Positions 15,115 to 24,404 of a stretch of DNA of 64,000 nucleotides are shown one piece after another. The position numbers were made by a program, and so were the translations under genes. A model generated the notes under the pieces. The model ran no database searches. It was not told the origin of the DNA and was given only the letters and a program-made list of their open reading frames with translations. The number at the start of each line of letters is the position of its first letter. Position 1 is the stretch's first letter. The stretch is from contig NZ_JOHO01000008.1 of NCBI RefSeq assembly GCF_000719705.1, forward strand, positions 1 through 64,000, written 5' to 3'. This stretch comes from Streptomyces sp. NRRL S-350. GTDB lineage: Bacteria; Actinomycetota; Actinomycetes; Streptomycetales; Streptomycetaceae.

Positions 15115-17190
15115 TCAGCGCAGCTGCTCGGGCAGCGGCTCGCCGTGCAGCACGGTCAGCCCCGAGACGGCGCGGGTCAGCGCCACGTACAGCCGCCGAA
15201 GGCCGGTCCGCTCGTCCGGCTCGCCGGCGATCACCGCGGCCGGCTCGTCCAGCACCACGTAGTCGTACTCCAGGCCCTTGGCCAGCGACGCCGGGACGAG
15301 CGTGAGTCGGGCCCCGGCGCTGGTCTCGGCGCCGGGGGCCAGGTGCGGCAGGCCCGCCGCGGCCAGCGCCTCGGCGAGCAGCGGGATCCGGGCGTCGGCG
15401 GCGATCAGTCCGGTCGAGCCCTCGCGCGCCAGGGACTCCCGGCAGGCGGCGATCACCGCCGCCGTCACGCTCCCGTCCGCGACGTGGCGGACCGTCAGCG
15501 AGCCGGGCGCCTCGCGGACGGAGGTGGCCGGGGCCAGGCCCGGGGCGATCGCCGGGAGCAGCCGGGAGGCGTACACGATGACCTCCTCCGGCACCCGGAA
15601 GCCCTTGGTCAGCTCCTCGATGTGCGCGTCCGGCTTGCCGAGGTGGTGCAGTGCGTCCGGCCAACTGGCCGTCGCCCACGGGGTGGTGCCCTGGGCGAGG
15701 TCGCCGAGGACGGTCGCCGAACCGGTGGTGCACCGGCGGCCGACCGCGCGGTACTGCATCGGGGAGAGGTCCTGCGCCTCGTCCAGCACCACGTGCCCGA
15801 GCGACGGCGTGCGCTGCACCAGGTCCGTCGCCTCGTCCACCAGGACGGCGTCGGCCGGCGTCCAGCGGGCGGTCTTCACCGAGCGGCCGGGCTTGGGCCA
15901 CAGCACCGCCGCCTGCTCCTCGGGGGTCAGCACGCCTTCGGCGCACGCGGCCAGGAACTCCGGGTCGGAGAGCAGCCGCAGGACCAGCTTCGCCGGATCG
16001 ACGGCGGGCCAGCACTCCTTGACCACCGCCTTGACCGCGCTGTTGCGGGCCACCGCGTCCTGCACCCGGTCGTCCGGAGCCTCGCCGCCCTGCTCCATCT
16101 TCAGCAGCACGGCGTGTGCGATGCGCTGCGGCAGGGCGTCCCTGGCGGCACCGTAGCGGACCTCACGATCCTTCAACTCCTCGATGATATCGGCGAGTTC
16201 GTACGCCGGGACGCGCCAGCGGCGGGAGCCGCGGACCACCACGCAGGGCTCGTCGGGCAGCTTGATGCCCGCCCGCACCGCGCGGCGCAGCACCTCGGCC
16301 ATCCTGGCGTCGCCCTTCAGCCGGGCCGCCTCCGGGCCGTCCTCGCCCCGGACCTCGACGTGCCCGACCAGCTGCTGCACGGTGGCCTGGGCGACCTCCA
16401 GCTCGCCGAGGGCCGGGAGCACCTGCTCGATGTAGGAGAGGAACGCGTTGTTCGGCCCGATCACCAGGGTGCCGGTGCGGGCCAGGCGCTCCCGGTGCGC
16501 GTACAGCAGGTACGCGACGCGGTGCAGGCCGACGGCCGTCTTCCCGGTGCCGGGCGCCCCCTGGACGCAGATGGTGCCCGTCATGTCGGAGCGGACGATC
16601 TCGTCCTGCTCGGGCTGGATGGTGGCCACGATGTCGCGCATCGGGCCGACGCGGGGCTTCTCGATCTCGGCGGCGAGCAGCGCGGAGGCGGTCGATCCCC
16701 CGGCGGAGCCGGTGAATGCCGCTGCCGCGGAGTCGGTGAGGTGCTCGTCCTCGTAGGCCGTGAGTTCGCCGCCGGTGTACCCGAAGCGGCGGCGGCGCTC
16801 GACGCCCATCGGCTCGGTGCGGGTGGCCCGGTAGAACGGCTGGGAGACCGGCGCACGCCAGTCGATGACCATCGGGTTGCCGTCGGCGTCGTGGACGTGG
16901 CGGCGGCCGATGTAGAAGTTCTCTCCCCCTCCGCCCTCGCTCAGTTCCTCGCTGACCGCGTGCAGGTAGTCCAGGCGGCCGAAGAAGAGCGGGGTGTGGG
17001 AGAGGTCGGCCAGGGCGGCGATCCTGGAGTCGATCTGGTCGCGCAGGACGGCGGCGGACACCCAGGTGCCGGTCACGTCGCGCAGGTCGAGCGACTCGAC
17101 GTCCTCGCGCATCGCTCGCAGCGCGGCCCGGGACGAGGCCAGGTGATCGCGTTCGCGCTGGAGGGGGTCGGTGGTGGGGGTGGCGGGCAC
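15115..17190 (-). CDS. helD: HelD-type UvrD/Rep-family helicase (RNA polymerase-associated)
   Basis: Protein of 691 aa from GTG 17190, preferred because GGGAAGG lies 6 nt upstream; GTG 17244 would add 18 residues without a ribosome site. The layout is that of actinobacterial HelD: a long N-terminal coiled-coil arm (ERDHLASSRAALRAMREDVE), DWRAPVSQPFYRAT, Walker A GAPGTGKTAVGLHR, then VLDEAQDLSPMQYRAVGRR (Walker B), EELTKGFRVPEEV, and the C-terminal LTRAVSGLTVLHGE. HelD proteins bind stalled RNA polymerase, remove it from DNA and assist recycling. A pure DNA helicase role cannot be excluded. It converges with cutC. Confidence 0.85.
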   Translation of the reverse strand: MPATPTTDPLQRERDHLASSRAALRAMREDVESLDLRDVTGTWVSAAVLRDQIDSRIAALADLSHTPLFFGRLDYLHAVSEELSEGGGGENFYIGRRHVHDADGNPMVIDWRAPVSQPFYRATRTEPMGVERRRRFGYTGGELTAYEDEHLTDSAAAAFTGSAGGSTASALLAAEIEKPRVGPMRDIVATIQPEQDEIVRSDMTGTICVQGAPGTGKTAVGLHRVAYLLYAHRERLARTGTLVIGPNNAFLSYIEQVLPALGELEVAQATVQQLVGHVEVRGEDGPEAARLKGDARMAEVLRRAVRAGIKLPDEPCVVVRGSRRWRVPAYELADIIEELKDREVRYGAARDALPQRIAHAVLLKMEQGGEAPDDRVQDAVARNSAVKAVVKECWPAVDPAKLVLRLLSDPEFLAACAEGVLTPEEQAAVLWPKPGRSVKTARWTPADAVLVDEATDLVQRTPSLGHVVLDEAQDLSPMQYRAVGRRCTTGSATVLGDLAQGTTPWATASWPDALHHLGKPDAHIEELTKGFRVPEEVIVYASRLLPAIAPGLAPATSVREAPGSLTVRHVADGSVTAAVIAACRESLAREGSTGLIAADARIPLLAEALAAAGLPHLAPGAETSAGARLTLVPASLAKGLEYDYVVLDEPAAVIAGEPDERTGLRRLYVALTRAVSGLTVLHGEPLPEQLR

Positions 17191-17617
17191 AGCGAACCTT
17201 CCCGGCTGCCCCGGTGGCGGGCGCAGCGGATCGATGGAGCTCACGGTGGGGTCAGCCGACCGGTTGCCGTGCGGTCGGCGCCTCCCCCGGCTGCCTGCGG
17301 GACTTCAGCAGGTACCACGGTGCGGGAGGGGGCAGACGGACGATCCTAGTCCCGTCCGCCCCGGGGTTTCCAGCGGTGCCGGTCCCGGAGCCGGCGCTCC
17401 GGGGCCCGGCGTCGCGGAGCCTGGTTCCGGGCGGCGGTTCTCGGGGTTCCGGGTCACGGTTCCGGGCGGCGGTTCTCGGGGTTCCGGTCGGGCGGGCTCG
17501 GGGTTCTCCCCGCCCGGATCTCGGGGGCGTCCGTACACCCGGAGGACGACCCCGGGCCCGGCGGGTACGGCCTTTGGAGTGATGCCGTCGGCCGGTCGGG
17601 TGCCTACCGTGGAATAC
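17191..17617. other. Gene-free region between helD and a small ORF
   Basis: About 430 nt without a convincing gene. It contains the leftward helD promoter region and G-rich direct repeats (see 17423-17487). TACCGT at 17605-17610, just before the small ORF at 17618, could be a -10 element. Confidence 0.5.
17423..17487. repeat. Exact 30-bp direct repeat, two copies
   Basis: Positions 17423-17452 and 17458-17487 are identical 30-mers beginning GGTTCCGGGCGGCGG and ending GGGGTTCCGG, separated by 5 nt. They are non-coding in all plausible frames. Confidence 0.9.
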
Positions 17618-17779
17618 ATGAGCACCCGGAACCGCAACCCCCGAACCGGCCCGGCCGGCGCCACCGCCGCCCCTGGGCGCCACCGCAATCCGCTGAGCAC
17701 CGTCGTCCGCAACCTCGGCATCGCCCTGGACACCGCCGCGCGCGTGATCTTCCTCGGGCGCGACGGCGTCCGCTTCTGA
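17618..17779 (+). CDS. Small basic hypothetical protein
   Basis: Protein of 53 aa (ATG 17618). The N-terminal half is rich in Arg, Asn and Pro and looks disordered. The C-terminal half (LSTVVRNLGIALDTAARVIF, then LGRDGVRF) could form an amphipathic or membrane-associated helix. The G/C-rich third positions and a conserved-looking C-terminus support a real gene, but I know no function. It is isolated between helD and the converging XPB gene. Confidence 0.5.
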   Translation: MSTRNRNPRTGPAGATAAPGRHRNPLSTVVRNLGIALDTAARVIFLGRDGVRF

Positions 17780-17786
17780 GCCCAGC

Positions 17787-17818
17787 GCGTCACACGGGCC
17801 CCGCGTCACACGGGCCCC
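17787..17818. repeat. Tandem 16-bp repeat behind the small ORF
   Basis: Two exact copies of GCGTCACACGGGCCCC (17787-17802, 17803-17818) are followed by degenerate third and fourth copies to about 17850, filling the gap before the XPB stop codon. Confidence 0.8.
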
Positions 17819-17855
17819 GCGTCACACAGCCCTGGGTGTCACCGGGCCCTGGGCG

Positions 17856-19493
17856 TCACAGGACGTCGTCCGCGTCGATGATGCGGTACGCGTAGCCCTG
17901 CTCGGCCAGGAAGCGCTGCCGGTGGGCGGCGAAGTCCTGGTCCACGGTGTCCCGGGCGACCACCGAGTAGAAGTGGGCCGCATGGCCGTCCGCCTTGGGG
18001 CGCAGCACCCGGCCGAGGCGCTGGGCCTCCTCCTGGCGGGAGCCGAAGGTCCCGGAGACCTGGATGGCGACCGTGGCCTCGGGCAGGTCGATCGAGAAGT
18101 TCGCGACCTTGGAGACCACCAGGACGCCGATCTCCTTGTTGCGGAAGGCCTCGAAAAGCTTCTCGCGCTGGTTGTTGGTGGTCTCGCCCTTGATCACCGG
18201 GGCGTCCAGGGCCTCCCCGAGCTCGTCGAGCTGGTCGATGTACTGGCCGATGATCAGCGTCTGGTCGTTCTCGTGCTTCTTGACCAGCGCCTCCACCACC
18301 CGCCGCTTGGTCGCCGTGGTGGCGCAGAAGCGGTAGCGCTCCTCCGGCTCGGCGGTCGCGTAGGCGAGCCGTTCGGAATCGGTCAGGGTGACCCGCACCT
18401 CGCAGCAGTCGGCGGGCGCGATGTAGCCCTGCGCCTCGATCTCCTTCCACGGCGCGTCGAAGCGCTTGGGGCCGATCAGGCTGAACACGTCGCCCTCGCG
18501 GCCGTCCTCGCGCACCAGCGTGGCGGTCAGGCCGAGCCGGCGGCGGGCCTGCAGGTCGGCGGTGAACTTGAACACCGGGGCCGGCAGCAGGTGCACCTCG
18601 TCGTAGACCACCAGGCCCCAGTTGCGGGCGTCGAACAGCTCCAGGTGGGCGTAGACGCCCTTCCGCTTGGTCGTCATCACCTGGTAGGTGGCGATGGTGA
18701 CCGGGCGGATCTCCTTCCGCGTCCCGCTGTACTCGCCGATCTCGTCCTCGGTGAGCGAGGTGCGCTTGACCAGTTCGTGCTTCCACTGGCGGGCCGACAC
18801 GGTGTTGGTGACCAGGATCAGCGTCGTCGACTTGGCGTGCGCCATCGCCGCCGCGCCGACCAGCGTCTTGCCCGCGCCGCAGGGCAGCACGACGACGCCG
18901 GAGCCGCCGTGCCAGAAGCCCTCGACGGCCTGCGCCTGGTAGGGGCGCAGCTGCCAGCCGTCCTCCGCCAGGTCGATCGGGTGGGCCTCGCCGTCCACGT
19001 ACCCGGCGAAGTCCTCGGCGGGCCAGCCGAGCTTGAGCAGCACCTGCTTGATCTGCCCGCGCTCGGAGGGGTGCACCACGACGGTGTCGGGGTCGACCCG
19101 GGCGCCGACCAGCGGGGCGATCTTCTTGGAGCGCAGCACCTCCTCCAGCACCGGGCGGTCGGTGGTGGTGAGCACCAGCCCGTGCGTCGGGTGCTTGAGC
19201 AGCTGGAGCCGGCCGTAACGGCCCATGGTGTCGGCCACGTCCACCAGCAGGGCGTGCGGCACCGGGTAGCGCGAGTACGTCACCAGGGCGTCGACCACCT
19301 GCTCGGCGTCGTGCCCGGCGGCCCGCGCGTTCCACAGCCCGAGCGGCGTCACCCGGTACGTGTGCACGTGCTCGGGCGCCCGCTCCAGCTCGGCGAACGG
19401 GGCGATGGCGCGGCGGCAGTCGGCGGCCTTGGGGTGGTCGATCTCCAGGAGGAGAGTTTTGTCGCTCTGGACGATCAGTGGTCCGTCGTTCAC
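17856..19493 (-). CDS. XPB/Ssl2-type DNA repair helicase
   Basis: Protein of 545 aa, superfamily 2. An N-terminal domain (1-175, with DVADTMGRYGRLQLLKHP) precedes the helicase core: RPYQAQAV (183-190), Walker A LPCGAGKTLVG (203-213), TNTVSARQWKHEL, DEVH (298-301), LTATLVREDG and a C-terminal SGTFGSRQEEAQRLGRVLRP (motif VI). Bacterial XPB is a 3'-5' helicase/translocase believed to act in DNA repair. In mycobacteria its gene is beside a helicase-associated WYL-like protein; the same partner occurs here at 20559-23060 on the same strand, with two small genes in between. Confidence 0.93.
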   Translation of the reverse strand: MNDGPLIVQSDKTLLLEIDHPKAADCRRAIAPFAELERAPEHVHTYRVTPLGLWNARAAGHDAEQVVDALVTYSRYPVPHALLVDVADTMGRYGRLQLLKHPTHGLVLTTTDRPVLEEVLRSKKIAPLVGARVDPDTVVVHPSERGQIKQVLLKLGWPAEDFAGYVDGEAHPIDLAEDGWQLRPYQAQAVEGFWHGGSGVVVLPCGAGKTLVGAAAMAHAKSTTLILVTNTVSARQWKHELVKRTSLTEDEIGEYSGTRKEIRPVTIATYQVMTTKRKGVYAHLELFDARNWGLVVYDEVHLLPAPVFKFTADLQARRRLGLTATLVREDGREGDVFSLIGPKRFDAPWKEIEAQGYIAPADCCEVRVTLTDSERLAYATAEPEERYRFCATTATKRRVVEALVKKHENDQTLIIGQYIDQLDELGEALDAPVIKGETTNNQREKLFEAFRNKEIGVLVVSKVANFSIDLPEATVAIQVSGTFGSRQEEAQRLGRVLRPKADGHAAHFYSVVARDTVDQDFAAHRQRFLAEQGYAYRIIDADDVL

Positions 19494-19664
19494 GCGGGGA
19501 AGCCCTCCACTGGCTGACAGGGTGGTTTGACGCAGACCCTCCAGTGTCGCGCATTCCGCCGGGAACGTGGGCGGGCTGCTTCAAGGGCCGCTCCCGGGGG
19601 CTTCCTGGGGGCTTCCGGCGTGCTTCGGGGGTGCTTCGGGGGTACTTCCGGGGCGCTTCGGGGA

Positions 19665-20069
19665 CTACTTCCACTCGTGGAGGGTGCCGGTCATCTTTCC
19701 GGCGGGGTCCGTCTCGAACTCGAAGAGGCCGACGACGCCGTTGAGGCGTTCGAGCTGGGGCGAGGTGGTGGAGAAGAAGAGCGCGCCCCGGAAGCTGGTG
19801 CCGCCGCTCTCGGTGAAGTGGCCGATGCCGCTGCCGTGCCAGCCGACGCCCTGGCCGTCGGCGGTCATGTCGACGCCCTGGCCCTCGCCGTAGAGGGAGC
19901 CGTCGGCGCGCTGTTCGGATTCGTAGGTGGCGATGGAGCTGACCGTCGTGCCGTAGTAGCTGGCGGTGCCGCGGATGGACACCTCGACGATCGGGTGCCC
20001 GTCGCCGGTGGCGAGGACCCGCCGACCGGTCTCTTCGCCCTGTATCTCGCCGATCAGTTCGCCGAGCAT
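19665..20069 (-). CDS. Conserved hypothetical beta-rich protein
   Basis: Protein of 134 aa started at ATG 20069, with AAGGAGG 7 nt upstream. It is rich in Gly, Thr and alternating hydrophobic residues (VLATGDGHPIVEVSIRGTAS, IGHFTESGGTSFRGALFF), as in a small beta barrel. It has no signal peptide or membrane segment. Similar proteins with an allene-oxide-cyclase-like barrel exist, but I cannot assign it. It lies between XPB and the secreted small protein. Confidence 0.7.
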   Translation of the reverse strand: MLGELIGEIQGEETGRRVLATGDGHPIVEVSIRGTASYYGTTVSSIATYESEQRADGSLYGEGQGVDMTADGQGVGWHGSGIGHFTESGGTSFRGALFFSTTSPQLERLNGVVGLFEFETDPAGKMTGTLHEWK

Positions 20070-20196
20070 GGTGGGTGCCTCCTTGTCCGAGAACCCCCCG
20101 CGTGGCCGGGAACCCCTCTTCCCGGACTACGCCGGTGGGAGCGGCCCGTCAATTGCTTCGAGTGACCACGGTGAGTGCTCGCTCGTTGAGCTGGTC

Positions 20197-20448
20197 ATGA
20201 AGAAGTCGAAGCGCGTTCTCACCGCACTCGCCCTGATGGGCACGGCCTTCGCCGCCACCGCCTCCTCGGCCGGCTCGGCCCACGCCCTCGCGGGCATCGG
20301 CGAGGGGCCCGGCGGCCTGCTCGCGGCGCCCGGATTCCTCCTCGCGGACACCGTCACCGGGGGCGAACTGCCGGTCGGGCAGGGACAGATCGGCAGCCTG
20401 GCGGACCAGGCGGTCAAGGAGAAGATGAAGGAGTCGCAGGGGCACTGA
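20197..20448 (+). CDS. Small secreted protein
   Basis: Protein of 83 aa. MKKSKRV, a hydrophobic helix (LTALALMGTAFAA) and a signal-peptidase site SAHA-LA at about residue 30 make a clear Sec signal. The mature part is about 53 aa, Gly- and Leu-rich, with no Cys (GGLLAAPGFLLADTVTGG), ending in a charged helix (DQAVKEKMKESQGH). It is not a chaplin or rodlin by sequence. Its function is unknown; a surface role in aerial growth is only a guess. Confidence 0.7.
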   Translation: MKKSKRVLTALALMGTAFAATASSAGSAHALAGIGEGPGGLLAAPGFLLADTVTGGELPVGQGQIGSLADQAVKEKMKESQGH

Positions 20449-20558
20449 CGCAGGGCACGGCGTAGCGGCGCCGGACCAGGGCGCCGCGGCGGAGCACGTC
20501 GGGGCGGGGCCCACCGGGGCGGGGCACGTCGGGGCGGGGCACACCCGGGCGGGGCGTC

Positions 20559-23060
20559 CTACTCGTCCAACTCCGCGACGCCGGTGATGCGGTGGAGGGC
20601 GAAGGTGCGGAGTTCGTCGGCGTGGTGGTCGAAGGCGGTGACGAAGCCGCCTTCGACCTTCACCGGGTCGATGATGCGCTGGCTGGCGATGCCCTCGGCG
20701 TTGAGGTAGCCGATCCACATCCGCTCGCCGAGGAGGACGGCCGTCTGGAGGGCGGCCAGGGTCTCGGCGGCCGCGGTGCGGGGGAGGTGGCGCGGATCGG
20801 GGGTGGGTTCGCGGCGGGCGGCGGTGGCGGCCCGGTCGCCGGCCCGGATGGCCTTGACGGCGGCGGCGAGGAGGGTGTCGTCGGGGGTGGGCGGGCCGTC
20901 GGGGACGGGCGCAGGTGCCGTCCGGGGCGGGGTGCGGTGGCTGTCCGGGCGGGTGATCAGCACATCGCCCTCGGCGGATTCGGCGGCCGGTGCGTAGCCC
21001 ATGGCGCGCAGCGCGGCGAGCAGGACGTCGGGTGCGGCCTGGGAGGCGAGGACGGTGGGGGCGAGCAGCCGCAGTCGCAGGTCGGCGGAGCGGCGGTCGG
21101 CGAGCACCTCGTTCAGCAGGGACGGGTCGTCGCAGCGCAGGTAGGAGGAGGCGGCGCCGACCCGGAGGATGCCGTGCCGGCGGGCGACGTCGTCGATCAG
21201 GTACGCGAGCGGCTGCGGGACGGGCGTACGGCTGTGCTGGTCCAGGAACGTCCGCAGGTCGGCGGCGGTGCGTCCGGCGTCGAGGGCGCGGCGGACGGAC
21301 GCCGGGGTGAAGCGGTAGACGGTGGCGCCGCCCTTGGACTCGATGTCGGCGCACAGGGCGAGGGCGTGGGCGAGGGGGGTGAGCAGCGGGCCGGGGGCGA
21401 TCGCGGTGAGGTCCGGCTGGAGGATCACGTGGTCGAGCGGTTGCGGGAGCAGCGGCGCGAGCACCTCGGCCGGGTCGGCTTCGGCGGTGAGCAGGGCGCG
21501 GGCGGGGGCGGCGAGGGCGCCGCGGCCGGTGACGCCGAGGAGTTCGGCCTCGTCGAGGGTCCAGGCGGTGAGGTGGTCGCGCAGTTCGCGGCCGTCGGGG
21601 CCGGTGGGGCCGCCGCGCAGCGGGCGCTGCCAGCGCAGGGTGGGGAGGAGTTCGTCGGCGGTGGCCGGGGTGCCGGGCGGGAGTTCGGCGAGCAGGGCGA
21701 GCGCGGCGCGGCGGACGGACGGGGCGAGGGTGCGGTCGAGTTCGGGGCCGAGGGCGGCGCGCGGCTTGCCCTTGCCGTCCGGGGTGCCGGTGAGGGCGGG
21801 GACGCGGGTGGCGGCGAGCCAGGCGGCGGCGAGGACGGACCAGCGTTCGGCGGTGTCCAGTTGCAGCCAGCTGTCGTACACCGGGGTGGGGGCCCACCGC
21901 TCGTCCACTTCGCCGTCGGGTGCCAGCAGGCCGGCGGTGTAGGCGAGTTCGAGCCAGAAGGCGGCCTGCTGCTCGGTGGTCTCCAGGGCTTGGGCGGTGC
22001 GCTTGAGGTCGCGGACGCCGAGGCCGCCGGCGCGCAGGGTGAGCGGCGGGGTGAGGCCCAAGCCGTCCAGCAGGTCCTCGACGGTCTTGACGGCGGTGTG
22101 CGCCTGTCCGGCCGCGGCGCTGTCCACGACCTGGGGGTCGCGCGGGGCGGCGGCGGGTGCGGGCTCGGGCTGCAGCGGCTCGACGGTGCGGTGGCTTCGG
22201 CCGCCGCGCAGGTGCAGGGCGAGTTCGCGGGGCAGGACCACGCTGCCGGGGCTGGTGGGCAGCAGCAGGCCGCGGGCGAGCAGCCATTCGACGGGGCTCT
22301 GCGCGTCCTCGGCGGTGACCGGGCGGGTGGCGTCCGGGACGGTGCCGGTGGGCGGGCCCCAGACCAGCCGGTCCAGCAGCCGCAGCGCGGCCTCGGGGGC
22401 GGTGTCGAGGAGCGCGGTGCAGGCGGCGCGGTCGGTGAGCTGGGCGGTGAGCGCGGCGACGGCGGTGACCGGGTCGGGGGTGGGGGGCTGCCCGGTCGAG
22501 GCGAGCAGCTGCTGCAGCCGGGCCGGGGACATGCCGACGGTGGCGTCGGCGAGGGTCGGGCCGAGGCCGGTGCGGCCGGGGTTGGCGGCGGTCGGGGCGA
22601 GCGCTTCGCGGACGGCGAGGACCAGCCGCAGGCCGTTGTCGGGCCCCCAGAGGAGCGCCCGGTCGCGCAGGGTGGCGATCGCGCGGGGCAGCTCGGCGGC
22701 GACGGCGGCCCGGTCGGCCGGGGTCAGCGGGGTGGCGCCGGGATGCGGTTTGACCTTGGCGGGGCCGGTCAGCAGGGTGCGGACGGTGGCCGCGGAGGTG
22801 CCGTCGGGGGCGGTGGCCAGCGCCTCGGCGACCTGCAGGGTGAACCGGTCGAGCCGCTCCAGGGCGCGCAGCGCGGAGGCGCGCGAGGAGAGCCGGGCGG
22901 ACAGCTGCGTGAGGTCGCCGGGGACGGGGTTCAGCAGGTCGGGGCGGGAGCGGAGCAGGGCCGCGAGCCCGTCGTCGGGACGGGCGCGCAGTTCCTCGGC
23001 GAGGGTGCGCGGGCCGGTGGCGGACCTGCCCCGGCGTTGGTGGCCCTGCTGTGTGGTCAT
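20559..23060 (-). CDS. Helicase-associated protein with C-terminal WYL-like region (XPB partner)
   Basis: Protein of 833 aa. The N-terminus has TLAEELRARPDDGLAALLRSRPDLL, the opening typical of actinobacterial XPB-partner proteins. A helicase C-terminal-like middle follows (LLPQPLDHVILQPDLTAIAPGP, then TVYRFTPASVRRALDAGRTA). The end (ERMWIGYLNAEGIASQRIID and FDHHADELRTFALHRITGV) resembles a WYL ligand-sensing domain. In mycobacteria the homologue is encoded next to XPB, suggesting a common DNA-repair complex. The family carries no obvious catalytic motif. It is divergent from the membrane protein at 23333. Confidence 0.85.
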   Translation of the reverse strand: MTTQQGHQRRGRSATGPRTLAEELRARPDDGLAALLRSRPDLLNPVPGDLTQLSARLSSRASALRALERLDRFTLQVAEALATAPDGTSAATVRTLLTGPAKVKPHPGATPLTPADRAAVAAELPRAIATLRDRALLWGPDNGLRLVLAVREALAPTAANPGRTGLGPTLADATVGMSPARLQQLLASTGQPPTPDPVTAVAALTAQLTDRAACTALLDTAPEAALRLLDRLVWGPPTGTVPDATRPVTAEDAQSPVEWLLARGLLLPTSPGSVVLPRELALHLRGGRSHRTVEPLQPEPAPAAAPRDPQVVDSAAAGQAHTAVKTVEDLLDGLGLTPPLTLRAGGLGVRDLKRTAQALETTEQQAAFWLELAYTAGLLAPDGEVDERWAPTPVYDSWLQLDTAERWSVLAAAWLAATRVPALTGTPDGKGKPRAALGPELDRTLAPSVRRAALALLAELPPGTPATADELLPTLRWQRPLRGGPTGPDGRELRDHLTAWTLDEAELLGVTGRGALAAPARALLTAEADPAEVLAPLLPQPLDHVILQPDLTAIAPGPLLTPLAHALALCADIESKGGATVYRFTPASVRRALDAGRTAADLRTFLDQHSRTPVPQPLAYLIDDVARRHGILRVGAASSYLRCDDPSLLNEVLADRRSADLRLRLLAPTVLASQAAPDVLLAALRAMGYAPAAESAEGDVLITRPDSHRTPPRTAPAPVPDGPPTPDDTLLAAAVKAIRAGDRAATAARREPTPDPRHLPRTAAAETLAALQTAVLLGERMWIGYLNAEGIASQRIIDPVKVEGGFVTAFDHHADELRTFALHRITGVAELDE

Positions 23061-23332
23061 TCGACCTAGGTTAGTCGGGCGGGCGGACGGCAGGGTGTCC
23101 CTCGGGCGCGCGGACGCTCGGGGGCTCTTTCTGCCCGGGCGGCTCGGGCGGCACGGGCGGCGCGGGCGCTGTTGCCACTCGGGGCGGCTCGGGGCGGCTC
23201 GTACGCTCCGCCCCGGCGGCCCGTACGCTCCGGCCGGGCCGGTGGACTCGCGTGGGCGGGGGCCTGGTGGGTAGCGTCACGCCGAGGGCGGTTCGGTGGG
23301 CGGCCGGGTACGGGCGAGGCGGGGTGTCGGTG

Positions 23333-24283
23333 ATGACGGACGGCGAGTGGTGGCGCAAGAGCGGGCCGTGGAGCGAGCGTTCGGGCGGGGCAGCGCAGGA
23401 GCAAGCCGCGCAGGGGCCCGTCACGCAGGGTGACGCCGGGCCGGGTGGTGCCGCGGGGGCGCCTGTCCCCGCGGACGCCGGGGACGCCCCGTCCGGGCCC
23501 GCCGCCGACCCTGACAGCGTGTACGACCCGCCGGCGCCGAGTGCCGGCGGGATGCCGTCCGTCCCGCTGTACCCGCCGGACGCCATCGACGCCGAGGCCA
23601 GGGCCGCCGCGATCCCGCCGCCCACGGTGAGCAGCACCGGCCCGTGGACCATGACGGTGTTCGACTTCTCGGACGGGCCGGAGCCCGCGCCGAAGCCGGT
23701 CCCCGAGCAGCGGGCGGCGGAGGCCGGACCGGCGGTGGGACCGGCCGGGGCGCCGGCTCAGCCCGGGGTGGATCCGAAGCAGTCGACGAAGCCGGGGCGG
23801 CCGAGGCTGAGGAAGGCCAAGGCGAAAGCGGCCGCCGAGGCGGCTGCTGCCGCCGCCGCTGCCGCCGCTGCGGGGAAGGACAAGGGCGGGGGCAAGGGCG
23901 CCGGCAAGGGTGGAGGCGCCCGCAGACCGTCTCCGCTGATCCTGCTCTCCAGCGCGCTGCTGGTCGGCGGCGCCGTCAGCGGCTTCTTCCCGGCCATGCT
24001 GGCCGGTTGGGGCCTCGGCTACCTCTCCCGCCAACTCTCCGACCTGATGCGCAAGTTCGTGATCCTGGGCATCCCGCTGATCACCATGAGCGGGACGACC
24101 CTGTACGCCATGCGGCAGGCCAAGCAGGGCGCCGGCCAGGGTGGTGGCGGCCTGCAGTCCGGCTCCCCGCTGGGGCAGATCAGCTGGTCGTCGGCCCCGG
24201 ACGTGCTGCGGCTGTCGGCGGTGGCCTCGGCGGTGGTCCTGCTGCTGGTCGCGATGCGCCGCCGCCCGCCGCAGCAGGGCTGA
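23333..24283 (+). CDS. Membrane protein with long disordered cytoplasmic part
   Basis: Protein of 316 aa started at ATG 23333, with GAGGCGGGG upstream. About 200 residues rich in Pro, Gly and Ala (with MTVFDFSDGPEP near 125) are followed by an alanine run and a Lys/Gly block (GKDKGGGKGAGKGGG). Two close hydrophobic segments come next (SPLILLSSALLVGGAVSGFF, FVILGIPLITMSGTTLYAM), and a last one near the C-terminus (LSAVASAVVLLLVAM). The function is not recognised. The Lys/Gly block could contact nucleic acid or phospholipid. Confidence 0.75.
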   Translation: MTDGEWWRKSGPWSERSGGAAQEQAAQGPVTQGDAGPGGAAGAPVPADAGDAPSGPAADPDSVYDPPAPSAGGMPSVPLYPPDAIDAEARAAAIPPPTVSSTGPWTMTVFDFSDGPEPAPKPVPEQRAAEAGPAVGPAGAPAQPGVDPKQSTKPGRPRLRKAKAKAAAEAAAAAAAAAAAGKDKGGGKGAGKGGGARRPSPLILLSSALLVGGAVSGFFPAMLAGWGLGYLSRQLSDLMRKFVILGIPLITMSGTTLYAMRQAKQGAGQGGGGLQSGSPLGQISWSSAPDVLRLSAVASAVVLLLVAMRRRPPQQG

Positions 24284-24323
24284 GGCGGGCGGCGGAGGCC
24301 TGCGGCGGGCGGTGGGTGCGGGG

Positions 24324-24358
24324 CCGGGCCGGCACCCGAGGAGGGGTGGCCGGCCCGG
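24324..24358. terminator. Bidirectional hairpin
   Basis: CCGGGCCGGC (24324-24333) pairs with GCCGGCCCGG (24349-24358) around a 15-nt loop, in the 120-nt gap between two converging genes. Confidence 0.55.
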
Positions 24359-24404
24359 CGGACTGCTTTCCGTTCTGCGTCGCCTGCTTGTCGTTCTGCG
24401 TGGC

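Noticed and set aside
15145..17349. Long forward frame opposite helD
   Set aside because: The opposite strand encodes a complete helicase with Walker motifs; the forward translation is an Arg/Gly/Gln-rich shadow.
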